A DNA stretch of 64,000 bases, taken from NCBI GenBank assembly GCA_963813375.1, contig CAWEYT010000005.1, positions 1 to 64,000 on the forward strand. The letters run 5' to 3'. The notes beneath the pieces are model-generated. The model did not search any database. It had not been told where the DNA came from and saw only the letters and a program-made list of their open reading frames with translations. Of the stretch, positions 35,691 through 44,786 are shown piece by piece (within the stretch, counting starts at the first letter, position 1; every line of letters begins with the position of its first letter). Made by a program: the position numbers and the translations under genes. The stretch is from DASTFY01 sp963813375 (GTDB lineage: Bacteria; Actinomycetota; Acidimicrobiia; Acidimicrobiales; Ilumatobacteraceae).

Positions 35691-36024
35691 CGGTCAACTC
35701 CCGTTTGGCCAGGAAGCCGCGGGCGGGCGCCCGGGTCAGGCGGGGGCCGAACGTCGCCGCCTCATGACTGGAGATGAGCACGACGGCTGTCGCACGCGCG
35801 TCGGTGGCGAGCCGATCGGCGACCGCGAACCCGTCGAGGTCCGGCAGCTGAATGTCGAGCAGGACGACGTCGGGCTGCAGGTGCTCTACCTTCGTCAACG
35901 CCTCTCGACCGTCGACCGCCTCACCGACGACGTGGAACCCCTCCGCCTCCAACAGCGCTCTCGCTGCGCCGCGAAAGCCCTCGTGGTCGTCGACGATCAG
36001 TACCGTGCGGCGCACCGCTCCCAT
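35662..36024 (-). CDS. Stand-alone response-regulator receiver
   Basis: A 120-residue receiver with no output domain. Acidic pair VLIVDDHEGF, phosphoacceptor region VVLLDIQLPDLDGF, VVLISSHEA and the conserved Lys in GFLAKRELTG. Such single-domain receivers often accompany NarX-like kinases. Here the downstream kinase is broken, so its phosphodonor is unclear. Confidence 0.82.
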   Translation of the reverse strand: MGAVRRTVLIVDDHEGFRGAARALLEAEGFHVVGEAVDGREALTKVEHLQPDVVLLDIQLPDLDGFAVADRLATDARATAVVLISSHEAATFGPRLTRAPARGFLAKRELTGAALAELLD

Positions 36025-36069
36025 GATCGCAGAGTCCTGCCCGCCGGACATCGTGGCCAGCCACAGGTT

Positions 36070-36229
36070 TCCGCTGGGAGACTTTGGTGGTCGATGGGCG
36101 ATGCTGGAGCAACCCGCCGTCTTCGGTGAGGATGCGGACGTGAAGGTCGTGCACGAGGAGCGGGCGTCGCCTCCCGTCGGACGATCCGCGTGAAGCGAGT
36201 CCTCGCGCTCGCGGTGTGTGGCGCGGTGG
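36070..36229. repeat. Direct repeat copy 2
   Basis: The second copy of the ~158-bp segment. Here it spans the upstream region and signal-peptide start of the Vps62-like membrane protein, so this is likely the original location. A few substitutions and a 3-4 base difference separate it from 35234-35389. Confidence 0.8.
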
Positions 36230-37946
36230 CGACGGCCGGCAGTCCAGCCGGTGCCCAAGAGCGACGACGCATCGGAGCTGCTGGCGCGCTACGCGCCGGT
36301 GCTGGAACTCCGCGCGCAGACGGAACCGTGCGGTGAGGGCGAGCCCTACTTCCCGGTTGCTGTCGATGCGATCCTCGGGCGCGACGACGTCGTGCTGCGC
36401 GATGGCAGCGGCGACGTCATCACGGCGGCCCCGACTGCTGCCGACCTGGCCCGCGGTGGGGAAGGACCTCGCGCTCGATCTGCCCGGCAACGCTCTCGAC
36501 CCGGGCTGCTCCTACGAAGAATGGTTCGACAGCCTCGCTGCCGAGCCGGCCGTCTACGGGCGGGTGGTCCCGGACGGCGATCAGCTCGTCGTCCAGTACT
36601 GGATGTTCTGGGTCTACAACGACTGGAACGACCGTCACGAGGGCGACTGGGAGATGATCCAGCTCGGCTTCGACGCGGCGACGGCCACCGAGGCACTCGA
36701 CGAGGGTCCGAGTGTGTACGCCTACGCCCAGCACGAGGGTTCGGAGTACGCCCGTGTCGGCGAGAACGACGACAAGGTTCGGCTCGTCGGCGGGCGAGCG
36801 GTCGTCTACCCGGCCGAGGGATCGCATGCGGCCTACTTCTCATCGTCGCGGTGGTTCGGCAAGAGCGGGGCGACCGGGTTCGGCTGCGATGACACCCGGG
36901 CTCCGCTCGTCCAGGTCCAGCCCGGCGTGATCACGCTGCCCGATGGCGTGCCGACCGAGGGGGAGTTCGCCTGGTTGTCGTTCGCCGGCCACTGGGGTGA
37001 GCGCCAGCCGTTGTTCAACGACGGCCCCACCGGTCCGGTGAGCAAGACGCAGTGGGGCGAGCCCGTCGAATGGGTCGACGTCGAAGGCCGTGACACCGCG
37101 GTGGCGATCCCGTTCGCCGGTTCGCGGGCGACGGGCGCCTTCTGCAACCTCGCCGAGAAGGGCTCGCTGTACTTCTTGCGTCTGCTCGACCAACCGGTGG
37201 TCGCCATCTTGTTGCTCGTCGCGCTGATCACCGCCGTGGTGTCGATCGTGCGCTACTCGTCGCGGGGCCTGCTCGGGCGGGCAGCGCGGACGTGGAGGCG
37301 ATACGCGAGGCGACTCTTGCCTATCGGGGCGTTGGTGCTGGTCGGTGCCGTCGCGGCCGCGCTGGCGCAGTACGCCCTCGTGCGCTGGACCCGGGTGGGT
37401 GATCTCGTCGACCTCGCCGGTGGGAGCTCGCCGTGGGTGCTGCCGATCGTGGGCGCCGTCGGCGCCGTCGTCGCGGTGCCAGTGGTGGCATGGGTCGTGG
37501 GAGCCACCCTCACACCGGCGGAGGATGGCACGATCTCCCTCACGACCGTCCGCCGATCGGCCCGTTGGGCGGCCGGGTTGGGCACGATGTTGGTGCTGGT
37601 GATCCTCGGAGTCACCTCGATCGTCCTCGTGCCACTGGCGTTGTTCCTCGTCAGCCGATGGATGCTCGGTCCTGTCGCCAGCGCGAAGGAGCAGCTCGCC
37701 GTCCGGGACGGCATGCGACGCAGCCGCCACCTCATCCGCGGCCACGGCTGGCGGGCCTTCGGCCTCGTCCTGACACTCGTGCTCGTCGCCGCCTTGGCCG
37801 GGGTGGCTGGCGCGCTCGTGTTGCTGCTGACGTCGGCCAGCTTCGTCGTGGCCAACGTCGTCGTGGCCCTCGCGGCCGTCGTCCTCGTCCCCTATATCGC
37901 CCTCGTCCTCGCCCACTTCTACGACGACCTCACGACGCCAGCATGA
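36190..37946 (+). CDS. Vps62-like exported domain with C-terminal membrane region (frameshifted)
   Basis: A signal peptide VKRVLALAVCGAVATAG precedes a domain with LLARYAPVLELRAQTEP, then after frame changes near 36255 and 36455, QYWMFWVYNDWNDRHEGDWE and HAAYFSSSRWFG, hallmarks of the Vps62-related fold. From about residue 330 there are five to six membrane segments (AILLLVALITAVVSIV, ALVLVGAVAAALAQYAL, VGAVGAVVAVPVVAWVVG, LVLVILGVTSIVLV). The function is unknown. Its last 17 bp overlap the convergent BBE gene. Confidence 0.65.
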
Positions 37947-39282
37947 GAGGCCGGATGTTCTTGTTGTGGTGGAACACGTTCTCGGGGTCGTACTTGGCCT
38001 TCACCTCGGCGAGCCGCCGGTAGGTGTCGTCGCCGTAGGCCTCGCGGACGCGGCTCGTGTCGTCGTCGGAGTCGAGGAAGTTCACGTAGACGCCGGCGCG
38101 GTGGGGTTGGAGAGCGTCGAGGAATCCTCGGGCCCACGCCGTCTCCGCCGCCCCGAGGGCGTCGTCCTGGTCGGGGAGCCAGGCGGCGTCGATGACGATG
38201 TTGTGCTCCACGTCGCGGCCCGGGTAGGCGGTGGCGTCCCGCGGGACTCGGGCAACTGCGCCACCCATGTGGAACATCGCCGCGTACGACCTCGGCGATG
38301 TGGCGTCGTAGGCGTGCTCGGCGACGATGTCGATGACGTCGTCGGACAGGCCGGTGAGGTTCGTGGCCTTCCAGTAGTAGTGCCAGCCGTGCGGGACGGT
38401 GTCGTCGATACCGCTTTGATGGTCGACGTACAGGGTGGGTCCAACGAGGTCCACGAGCGGGGTCCCGAACTGGCGCAGCGCACGGACGGCACGCTCCCCG
38501 GCTTCGACCGGCCCGGCGTAGCAGCTGGCCACGGCGATGGCCGGCCGGAAGTGCAACTCCTCGCTGACAACGGGCAGCGGCGGGATCGTGCCCAGCCGGA
38601 CGACGTTGCCGAGCTCGTCGGGCGCGTCGGCGACGAACTCCCGGTAGAAGCGCAGGACGTCGGTGGTGTCCTCGGCAGCCCAGAACACCGGTCCGGCCAT
38701 GACGGTGGGGCCGACGGGGTGCAACGCGAACCGGAACGAGGTGACGATGCCGAAGTTCCCGCCTCCCCCTCGCAGGGCCCAGAACAGGTCGGGGTGATCG
38801 TTGGCCGATGCCCGAATGATGTCGCCCTCGGCGGTGACCACCTCGGCCTCCACGAGGTTGTCGACGGTGAGCCCGTGCTTGCGCATGAGCCAGCCGATGC
38901 CGCCGCCGAGGCTGAGGCCGCCGACGCCGGTGTGGCCCACGATGCCGCCCGTGGTGGCCAGACCGTGTGCTTGTGTCTCGTGGTCGACATCTCCCCACAG
39001 GGCGCCACCCTGGACGAGGGCCATGCGCTCGACAGGATCGACCGAGACCGCGCGCATCGCCGACAGGTCGACCACGATCCCGCCGTCGCACACCGCGGTG
39101 CCGGCCACGTTGTGGCCTCCCCCTCGCACAGCGATCTCGAGGTCGCGGTCACGGGCGAACCGCACCGCTGCGGCCACGTCGGCGGTCCCGCGGCAGCGGG
39201 CAATCAGTCGAGGGCGCCGGTCGACGGAGCCGTTCCAGACGGCGCGGGCGTCGTCGTAGGCATCGTGGTCGGGGACGATCAC
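37930..39282 (-). CDS. BBE-type FAD-linked oxidoreductase
   Basis: A 450-residue flavoprotein of the berberine-bridge/PCMH family. AVRGGGHNVAG carries the His that can form an FAD bond, GGLSLGGGIGWLMRKHG binds the dinucleotide, and GGGGNFGIVTSFRF is characteristic. The C-terminus VNFLDSDDDTSRVREAYG and YDPENVFHHNKNI is the BBE motif. A better start with GGAGG exists at 39328 (MTRTKH) but is out of frame by one base near 39310, so the N-terminus may be longer. It is divergent from an HxlR gene. Confidence 0.88.
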   Translation of the reverse strand: MIVPDHDAYDDARAVWNGSVDRRPRLIARCRGTADVAAAVRFARDRDLEIAVRGGGHNVAGTAVCDGGIVVDLSAMRAVSVDPVERMALVQGGALWGDVDHETQAHGLATTGGIVGHTGVGGLSLGGGIGWLMRKHGLTVDNLVEAEVVTAEGDIIRASANDHPDLFWALRGGGGNFGIVTSFRFALHPVGPTVMAGPVFWAAEDTTDVLRFYREFVADAPDELGNVVRLGTIPPLPVVSEELHFRPAIAVASCYAGPVEAGERAVRALRQFGTPLVDLVGPTLYVDHQSGIDDTVPHGWHYYWKATNLTGLSDDVIDIVAEHAYDATSPRSYAAMFHMGGAVARVPRDATAYPGRDVEHNIVIDAAWLPDQDDALGAAETAWARGFLDALQPHRAGVYVNFLDSDDDTSRVREAYGDDTYRRLAEVKAKYDPENVFHHNKNIRPLMLAS

Positions 39283-39388
39283 GTCGCCCCGGAACCCGGG
39301 GATCTGCGTGGTGTTTTGTGCGCGTCATCGGTCCTCCTCTGGTCGATGGGCTCATCGCAACATCGAGGTGCACCGAGAGGAAGTCAGC

Positions 39389-39422
39389 GATCTGGACTTC
39401 GAAGGAAGGAATCTGGACTTCA
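39389..39422. promoter_or_regulatory. 21-bp tandem repeat in divergent promoter
   Basis: ATCTGGACTTC occurs at 39390-39400 and 39411-39421, a period of 21 bp or two helical turns, just before the HxlR gene and in front of the flavoprotein gene. It is a candidate operator for the HxlR regulator. Confidence 0.4.
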
Positions 39423-39454
39423 CGACGGGCGCGGAAGCGCGCGACACTCCAATC

Positions 39455-40148
39455 GTGAGGACCTACGGCCAGTACTGTCCGATCGCCCGCGGCGCGGAGA
39501 TCTTCGCCGAGCGTTGGACCCCGCTGATCATCCGCAACCTGCATCTGGGGTGTGAGACCTTCGGTGAGATCCTCGACGGTGCGCCCGGACTCTCCCGTAC
39601 GCTCCTCGCGCAGCGGCTCACGCAGCTCGAACGCTTCGGAATCGTCGAGTCGGCACCGAAGGCTCAGGGGCGCGGTCACCGTTACCAGCTCACGAGCTCG
39701 GGCCACGATCTGTTCAGGGTCTGTGAGACCCTCGGCGAGTGGGGAGCTCGGTGGCTCGAGATCGCTCCTGAGAACCTCGATCCATTCGTGGCGCTGTGGT
39801 CGATGTGCAACGCGCTCCGTCGGGACCGACTGCCCGAGCGGCGGGTGGTCATCCGGTTCGGACTTCACCGGCTTCAAGCCCCACGAGCGGTACTGGTTGC
39901 TGGTCGAGCACGGTGAGGCCGAGATCTGCAAGACGTATTCAGGTCTGGACGAAGACCTCTACATCACCGCCGACGCTGAAGCGTTCGTGAAGTGGCACGC
40001 CGGCCAGCTCTCCTGGGCGGAGGCAACCCGCGACTCCCGGATCCAGCTCGACGGTCCCTCATGGCTCGTACGGGCCTTCCCGACCTGGAACGGCCGCAGC
40101 ATGTTCGCTCACATCAAGCCCGCCGCCGCCGCTGCCACCACGAATTGA
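39455..40148 (+). CDS. HxlR family regulator with C-terminal domain (frameshifted)
   Basis: The GTG start gives VRTYGQYCPIARGAEIFAER, the common start of two-domain HxlR regulators. WTPLIIRNLHLGCETFGEIL and SRTLLAQRLTQLERFGIV form the winged helix. After a frame change near 39860 comes a C-terminal SCP2-like domain with HERYWLLVEHGEAEICKTY and DLYITADAEAFVKWHAGQLS. Corrected length is ~230 residues. It probably regulates the divergent FAD oxidoreductase. Confidence 0.82.
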
Positions 40149-40170
40149 CGCAACAACACTGGCCGTATGT

Positions 40171-40184
40171 GCAACAGACGTTGT
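40171..40184. promoter_or_regulatory. TetR operator upstream of tetR (copy 1)
   Basis: GCAAC-AGAC-GTTGT, a 14-bp palindrome-like site 36 bp before the TetR start. Its reverse complement is nearly the same as the site at 40857-40870 before the catabolic operon. Confidence 0.5.
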
Positions 40185-40219
40185 ATGACATGAGTTCTAG
40201 AATGCGCTAGAGTCCGAAC

Positions 40220-40810
40220 GTGCCGAGGCACGTGGACCACGCCGCCCGCCGCCGCCACGTCGCGGTCACCGCCGCCGAACTGGTGGGCACGCATGGACTC
40301 GATGCCCTGACGTTCCGCAACGTCGCCGAGGCGGCCGGCTACAGCACGACGGTGGTCACGCACTACTTCGTGGACAAGCGTGACCTCCTGCTGTCGACCT
40401 TCCGAGAGGTGGCGGATCGTCTCGGTGCCAGGTTCGACGAGGCCCGGCGGCGGGGTGGCGGACTGCGCGGTTGCCTGGAGGCGCTCCTGCCCCTCGACGC
40501 CGGGCGCCGCACGGAATGGCGGCTCCTGACCTGCTTCTGGGGGGTGGCGATCAGCGATCCGGAGTTCGCGGCCGAGGACGCGAGCCACGTGCGCTCCGCC
40601 CAGCTGCGGATCAAGGAGCTGCTGCGTCGCGATCACCCGGACATCGTCGAGCTCGAGCTCGACGTGCTGTCCCGGCGGCTCGTGACGATCGTGCACGGGC
40701 TCGGGGCCCAGAGCGCCCTCGACCCGGATCACTGGTCCCCGGCGCAACAACGCAACGTGCTGTCGCACGAGCTCGGCTCGCTGATGCTCGGAGCGCCAGC
40801 GCGCGGATGA
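40220..40810 (+). CDS. TetR/AcrR family transcriptional regulator
   Basis: A 196-residue TetR with GTG start. The HTH has RRHVAVTAAELVGTHGLDAL, TFRNVAEAAGYSTTVVTHYF and VDKRDLLLSTF. The C-terminal domain (TEWRLLTCFWGVAISDPEF) is like the BetI/TetR_C6 group. Matching ACAAC-N4-GTTGT sites before itself and before the next gene suggest it represses both units. Confidence 0.87.
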   Translation: MPRHVDHAARRRHVAVTAAELVGTHGLDALTFRNVAEAAGYSTTVVTHYFVDKRDLLLSTFREVADRLGARFDEARRRGGGLRGCLEALLPLDAGRRTEWRLLTCFWGVAISDPEFAAEDASHVRSAQLRIKELLRRDHPDIVELELDVLSRRLVTIVHGLGAQSALDPDHWSPAQQRNVLSHELGSLMLGAPARG

Positions 40811-40851
40811 CCGCGCTCGACGGAAGCGTCGCTTGACTTAGTAGAACCACT

Positions 40852-40875
40852 GTTGTACAACGTCTGTTGTGCAAC
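40852..40875. promoter_or_regulatory. TetR operator array upstream of catabolic operon (copy 2)
   Basis: GTTGTACAAC (40852-40861, perfect palindrome), ACAAC-GTCT-GTTGT (40857-40870) and GTTGTGCAAC (40866-40875) overlap, an array of alternating GTTGT/ACAAC half-sites 15-38 bp before the ATG at 40890. The central part is the inverse of the site at 40171. Confidence 0.55.
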
Positions 40876-40889
40876 GGACGAGGAGCCAG

Positions 40890-41346
40890 ATGACTGTGGA
40901 TCGGCTGGAGGACCGGGCGGCGATCGCCGACCAGATGTTCCGGTACCGCGCGGGCGACCGACTGGTTGGAGACCGACCGACACCGCGAGGTGTTCACGGA
41001 CGACTGTGTCTTCGCCTCCCCCCACAGCGGGGACGTCGTCGGCATCGACAGCGTCGTGGCCTGGATGAACGGGGCGCTGGCGCAGTTCGAGGCGACCCAG
41101 CATCTGATCGGGAACATCTCGATCGAGTTCACCGGCGCCGACTCGGCCACGGCCGTGAGCTACGTGCGGGCGTGGCATCGCTACCGCGACCGAGATCGAC
41201 CCGACATGGTGCTGTGGGGTGAGTACCACGATCGGTGGGTCGAGGCGGACGGACGCTGGCTGATCAAGGAGCGCCGGGTACTGGAGGCGGGGATCGAGCC
41301 CCATCGGGAAGGCGGGGTCCCGAACCCGCGAAGGGCGCAAGGATGA
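40890..41346 (+). CDS. NTF2/SnoaL-like protein (frameshifted)
   Basis: About 151 residues with an NTF2-like fold. The start MTVDRLEDRAAIADQMFRYR is followed by a frame change near 40970, then HREVFTDDCVFASPHSGDVV, VVAWMNGALAQFEATQHLIG, NISIEFTGADSATAVSYVRA and WLIKERRV. It is first in a five-part overlapping operon controlled by the TetR just upstream. A similar family member is the third complete gene of the operon. Confidence 0.75.
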
Positions 41347-41405
41347 AGGTCGGTCTCGTCCACCCGCAGGAGGCACTCGACGCTCGTCTCGGAGCACGGT
41401 CATGA
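41343..41405 (+). CDS. Short 20-codon ORF, possible remnant or coupling peptide
   Basis: An ATG overlapping the stop of the NTF2-like gene opens MKVGLVHPQEALDARLGARS and stops at 41403, overlapping the next ATG at 41402. It contains CAGGAGG, which could serve the following gene. Its sequence resembles the start of an enzyme (KVGLVHP), so it may be a stray relic. Confidence 0.25.
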   Translation: MKVGLVHPQEALDARLGARS

Positions 41406-42258
41406 ACGAAACCGGAGGCGACCTGCAGTGGGTGCTCTGGTCGGGAACGGTCGGCTTGGAGAGCCCCCTCCTCGACCGGTTCCCGGCGGCGGAAGCCGGT
41501 GGCTACGACCTGCTCTCGCTCAGTCCCTTGGACATTGCTCGTGCCGCGGAACAGGGCGTGTCGCCGGGAGACATCGGCCGCCGGGCGGCGACTGCGGGCT
41601 CGGCCTGATCGTGGACCCGGTCATGAACTGGCATCCTGCCGGCGAGCCGTCCCGGTCCCGGTTCGCCCGGTTCGCCGTCGACGAGGCGCTGCGGATGAGC
41701 GAGGGGGTCGGGGCGGTCTCGATGACGGCGATCGCATCGTCGACCAGCGCGGCACCCGTCGACGAGCTGGTCGAGCTGTTCGGCGCGCTGTGTGATCGGG
41801 CGGCAGACATCGGGGCGCTCGTGCACCTGGAGTTCATCCCGATGACGGCGATCCCCGATGTCGCCACCGCATGGAGGATCGTCCGAGACGCCGACCGGCC
41901 GAACGGCGGCATCCTGTTCGACACCTGGCACTTCTTTCGGGGCTCGGCCGACTTCGACGACCTCGAGGCGGTGCCCGGTGAGCGGATCCTCGCCGTGCAG
42001 GTCGACGACGCCGCCATGGAGGTGAGTGGCAGCCTGTGGGACGACACCCAGCAGCGCTTGTTGCCAGGCGACGGTTGCTTCGATCTGCCCCGCGTCCTGC
42101 GGACGCTGGTCCGCATCGGCGGGCTGCGGTTCGTCGGGCCCGAGGTCATCTCCCCGGAGACCGCAGCGATGCCGGCGGTGGACGCCGCGCAGGTCGCCGG
42201 CGAGCGCGTGCGGGCGTTGGTCGCCGATGCCCTCGAACCGAAGGGAGTATCGAGATGA
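41402..42258 (+). CDS. Sugar phosphate isomerase/epimerase-like TIM barrel (frameshifted)
   Basis: After one frame change near 41600 the protein is ~285 residues. It begins MNETGGDLQWVLWSGTVGLE, with AEAGGYDLLSLSPLDIARAA, then MSEGVGAVSMTAIAS, LVHLEFIPMTAI with the metal-binding Glu, GGILFDTWHFFRG with Asp and His, and VQVDDAAM. This is the AP_endonuc_2 fold of xylose isomerase-like enzymes, often in inositol or sugar-acid catabolism. Its end overlaps the next start by ATGA. Confidence 0.75.
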
Positions 42259-42806
42259 ACGAGTCGGAGATGGCTCAGGCGTTGGAGCTGCTGCTGGCCG
42301 AGCGGGCCATCGCGCGGGTGTTGTGCACCTACTCGCGAGCTGCCGACCGGTTCGACCTCGAGCTCATGCGATCGTGCTACTGGCCAGACGGCACGGACGA
42401 CCACGGCAGCTACAACGGCGGGGTCGACGGCTTCATCGAGTTCGTCGGACCGGCGTTGCGGCGCTTCGATCGCACCAACCACTTCCTCGGGAACATGCTG
42501 ATCGACGTCGACCTCCCCAACGACGTCGCTCGAGCCGAGACCTACGCGGTTGCCTACCACCGTTTCCACGACGCCGGCGGGAGCGAGCAGGACATGGTGG
42601 CCGGGCTGCGCTACGTCGACCGCTTCGAGCGCCGCGACGGCGAGTGGCGCATCGCCAAACGGGTGTGCGCCTTCGAGTGGCGCCGGACCGATCCGGTCGG
42701 GGACGGAAGCAGCTTCGCCGAGACCTACACCCGTGGGCTGCGCGGCCCGGACGACATCGTGTGGCACATCCTGGATGCGACGCCGGCGGTCACGACCGAT
42801 GGCTGA
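42255..42806 (+). CDS. NTF2/SnoaL-like protein (ring-hydroxylating beta-subunit-like)
   Basis: A 183-residue SnoaL_4-type protein. ERAIARVLCTYSRAADRFDL, SCYWPDGTDDHGSYNGG with the His often catalytic, FDRTNHFLGNMLIDVD and AETYAVAYHRFHD, then EWRIAKRVCAFEWRR. It overlaps genes on both sides (ATGA upstream, 8 bp downstream), so it is tightly co-expressed with the sugar-isomerase-like enzyme and Zn-ADH. Roles as dehydratase or isomerase are known in the superfamily; the one here is unknown. Confidence 0.82.
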   Translation: MNESEMAQALELLLAERAIARVLCTYSRAADRFDLELMRSCYWPDGTDDHGSYNGGVDGFIEFVGPALRRFDRTNHFLGNMLIDVDLPNDVARAETYAVAYHRFHDAGGSEQDMVAGLRYVDRFERRDGEWRIAKRVCAFEWRRTDPVGDGSSFAETYTRGLRGPDDIVWHILDATPAVTTDG

Positions 42807-43841
42807 CGTCACTGCGGGCATGATCACCGGCCAGGAGACGGTGGAGTTCCTCACCTTCCCGCACGAGGACCCACCGCCTGGTTGCCTGTCCGTCGACATC
42901 ACCCTGTGCGGCATCTGCGGCACGGACATCGCGTCGTTCCGCAGCGGGCACCTGCACCAGCCGGCGGTCTGTGGCCACGAGTGGGTCGGCACGGTCGGCG
43001 ACGTCGGCCCGGAGGTCGAAGGGTTCGGCGGCGGGGACCGGGTGGTCATCGCCGTACCCCCCGCGTGCGGGTCCTGTCCCGAGTGCACGAGCGGGCTCAC
43101 CGAGCACTGCCGGACCGTGTCGTCCGTGGCGCGGGGTCGGGACCCGCTGGCCCCACCGCACGGTGGCTTCGCCCCCCGCATCACGGTGGCGGCGCGCGCG
43201 GTTGCTCCACGCGGACCCCAGCCTGACGGACGAGGAGGCGGCGCAGCTGGAACCTGCGACGGTCGCCCTTCACGGCGTGCGGCGCTCGAGGATCACCCCC
43301 GGCGACATCGTCGTGGTCCAGGGCGCCGGGCCCGATCGGGTTGTTCGTCATGCAGTTCGCTCGAGCCGCCGGAGCCGGGCATGTGCTGATCGTCGAACCA
43401 TCGGAGCTTCGTCGACGCATCGGTCTCGAGCTGGGGGCGTCGTCGGCTGTCGCCCCCGACGAGGCGGCCGACGCCGTCCAGACCCTGACCCGCGGCATGG
43501 GCGCCGACGTGGTGTTCGAATGCGCAGGGGTGCCGAGCCTGCTGCAGACCGCGGTCGACCTCACCCGAGCCGGTGGGCTGGTGTCGCTGGTCAGCTTCCT
43601 CGCCCAGCCGGCGACCATCAACGCCGGGCGCTGGCTGGCCAAGGAGATCACCCTGGTGGCGTCGAACGCGTTCACCCACGACGACTTCCGCCGGAGCATG
43701 GCGTTCCTTTCGGACGGTCGGGTCAAAGCAGGTCCGCTGCACACCCGCACGGTCCCGCTGGACCAGCTGGAGACCGCGTTGCGCGAGTTGTCCGCAGGGC
43801 CCTCGGACGACATCAAGGTCCTGGTCGACCCCCGTTCCTGA
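42799..43841 (+). CDS. Zinc-dependent alcohol dehydrogenase (frameshifted)
   Basis: Zn-ADH/threonine-dehydrogenase-like MDR. LCGICGTDIASFRSG and CGHEWVG supply catalytic zinc ligands, ACGSCPECTSGLTEHC the structural zinc cysteines. Frame changes near 43195 and 43335 interrupt the centre; then FVMQFARAAGAGHVLIVEPS, GADVVFECAGVPSLLQ and LVSLVSFLAQPATIN complete the Rossmann half. Corrected length ~347. It is the terminal gene of the TetR-controlled operon. Confidence 0.8.
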
Positions 43842-43867
43842 GCGCTGCCGGGCCGGCCGCTGCGATG

Positions 43868-44683
43868 TCACTCGGCCGAGAGGAAGCTGATCACGGTGTC
43901 GGCGAACAGCTCGGGCGCGGTGTCCATCGCCGTGTGGGCCTGCCCGTCCAACACGGTGACCCGGACGTCGGGCAGGGCATCGGCCTGCGCCGCCGTCGCT
44001 GTCCGGAGGAACTCCGGGCTCGCGCTGCCGGACAGCAGGAGCACCGGCACGGACAGCGCGGCGTAGCTCTCCGGCTCGAACCGGAACGAGGTCGTGGCCC
44101 GCGCCTCACGCAGGATGGTGTGGGCCGCGGCGACCCGTGCCGGCCAGGCCGGGAGCTGTCGGAAGGCCGTGAGCTGGTCCTCCGGCATGCGGACGACCTC
44201 GCGGAAGAACAGCGCCACGACCTCGTCGCGACGGCCCTCGGCGAGCAGGGACTCGATCCGCGGTGCGAACCCGGCGGGATACACGGCGTCGGCCATCACC
44301 ACCGGCGCCTCGTAGAGCACGAGTCGACGGAGGTTCGGGGTGTGCCGGGCCGCATCGAGCGCGATGTACGCACCGTAGGAGTGGCCCAGGAGGTCGACCG
44401 GCCCGCCCCACTCGTCGGCGATGGTGTCGACGACGGCGACCACGTCCTCGACCTCGAGCCCGAGGTCATAGTGCTCCGCATCTCCGCTCTGGCCCCGGCC
44501 CCGCCGATCGACGGCGCACAGCGTGGCGTGGTCCTCGAGCAGCCCCCGCACCGACTGCCAGCGGGAGTGGTCGGCCGTCGTTCCGTGGACCAGCACGAGC
44601 GGGCGACCGGTCCCGCTGCGCCAGAAGGCGATCGGTGTCCCATCGCTCGAGAGCACCTTGTCCATCACCTGTTCCGTCGTCAC
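43868..44683 (-). CDS. Alpha/beta hydrolase
   Basis: A 271-residue alpha/beta hydrolase. LVLVHGTTADHSRW forms the oxyanion loop, DRRGRGQSGD is typical, LLGHSYGAYIALDAAR holds the nucleophilic Ser and LDGQAHTAMD the His. It is convergent with the catabolic operon and divergent from the SARP-like regulator, which may control it. Confidence 0.87.
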   Translation of the reverse strand: MTTEQVMDKVLSSDGTPIAFWRSGTGRPLVLVHGTTADHSRWQSVRGLLEDHATLCAVDRRGRGQSGDAEHYDLGLEVEDVVAVVDTIADEWGGPVDLLGHSYGAYIALDAARHTPNLRRLVLYEAPVVMADAVYPAGFAPRIESLLAEGRRDEVVALFFREVVRMPEDQLTAFRQLPAWPARVAAAHTILREARATTSFRFEPESYAALSVPVLLLSGSASPEFLRTATAAQADALPDVRVTVLDGQAHTAMDTAPELFADTVISFLSAE

Positions 44684-44786
44684 GATCGGACCTCCTCGGT
44701 AGCGGGGCGATCCGTCATCCGGACCGCTCTGCCTCGACTCTGGCGTTCAGCCCTTCGCGAAACCTTTCGGAACCTATCCTGACGAG

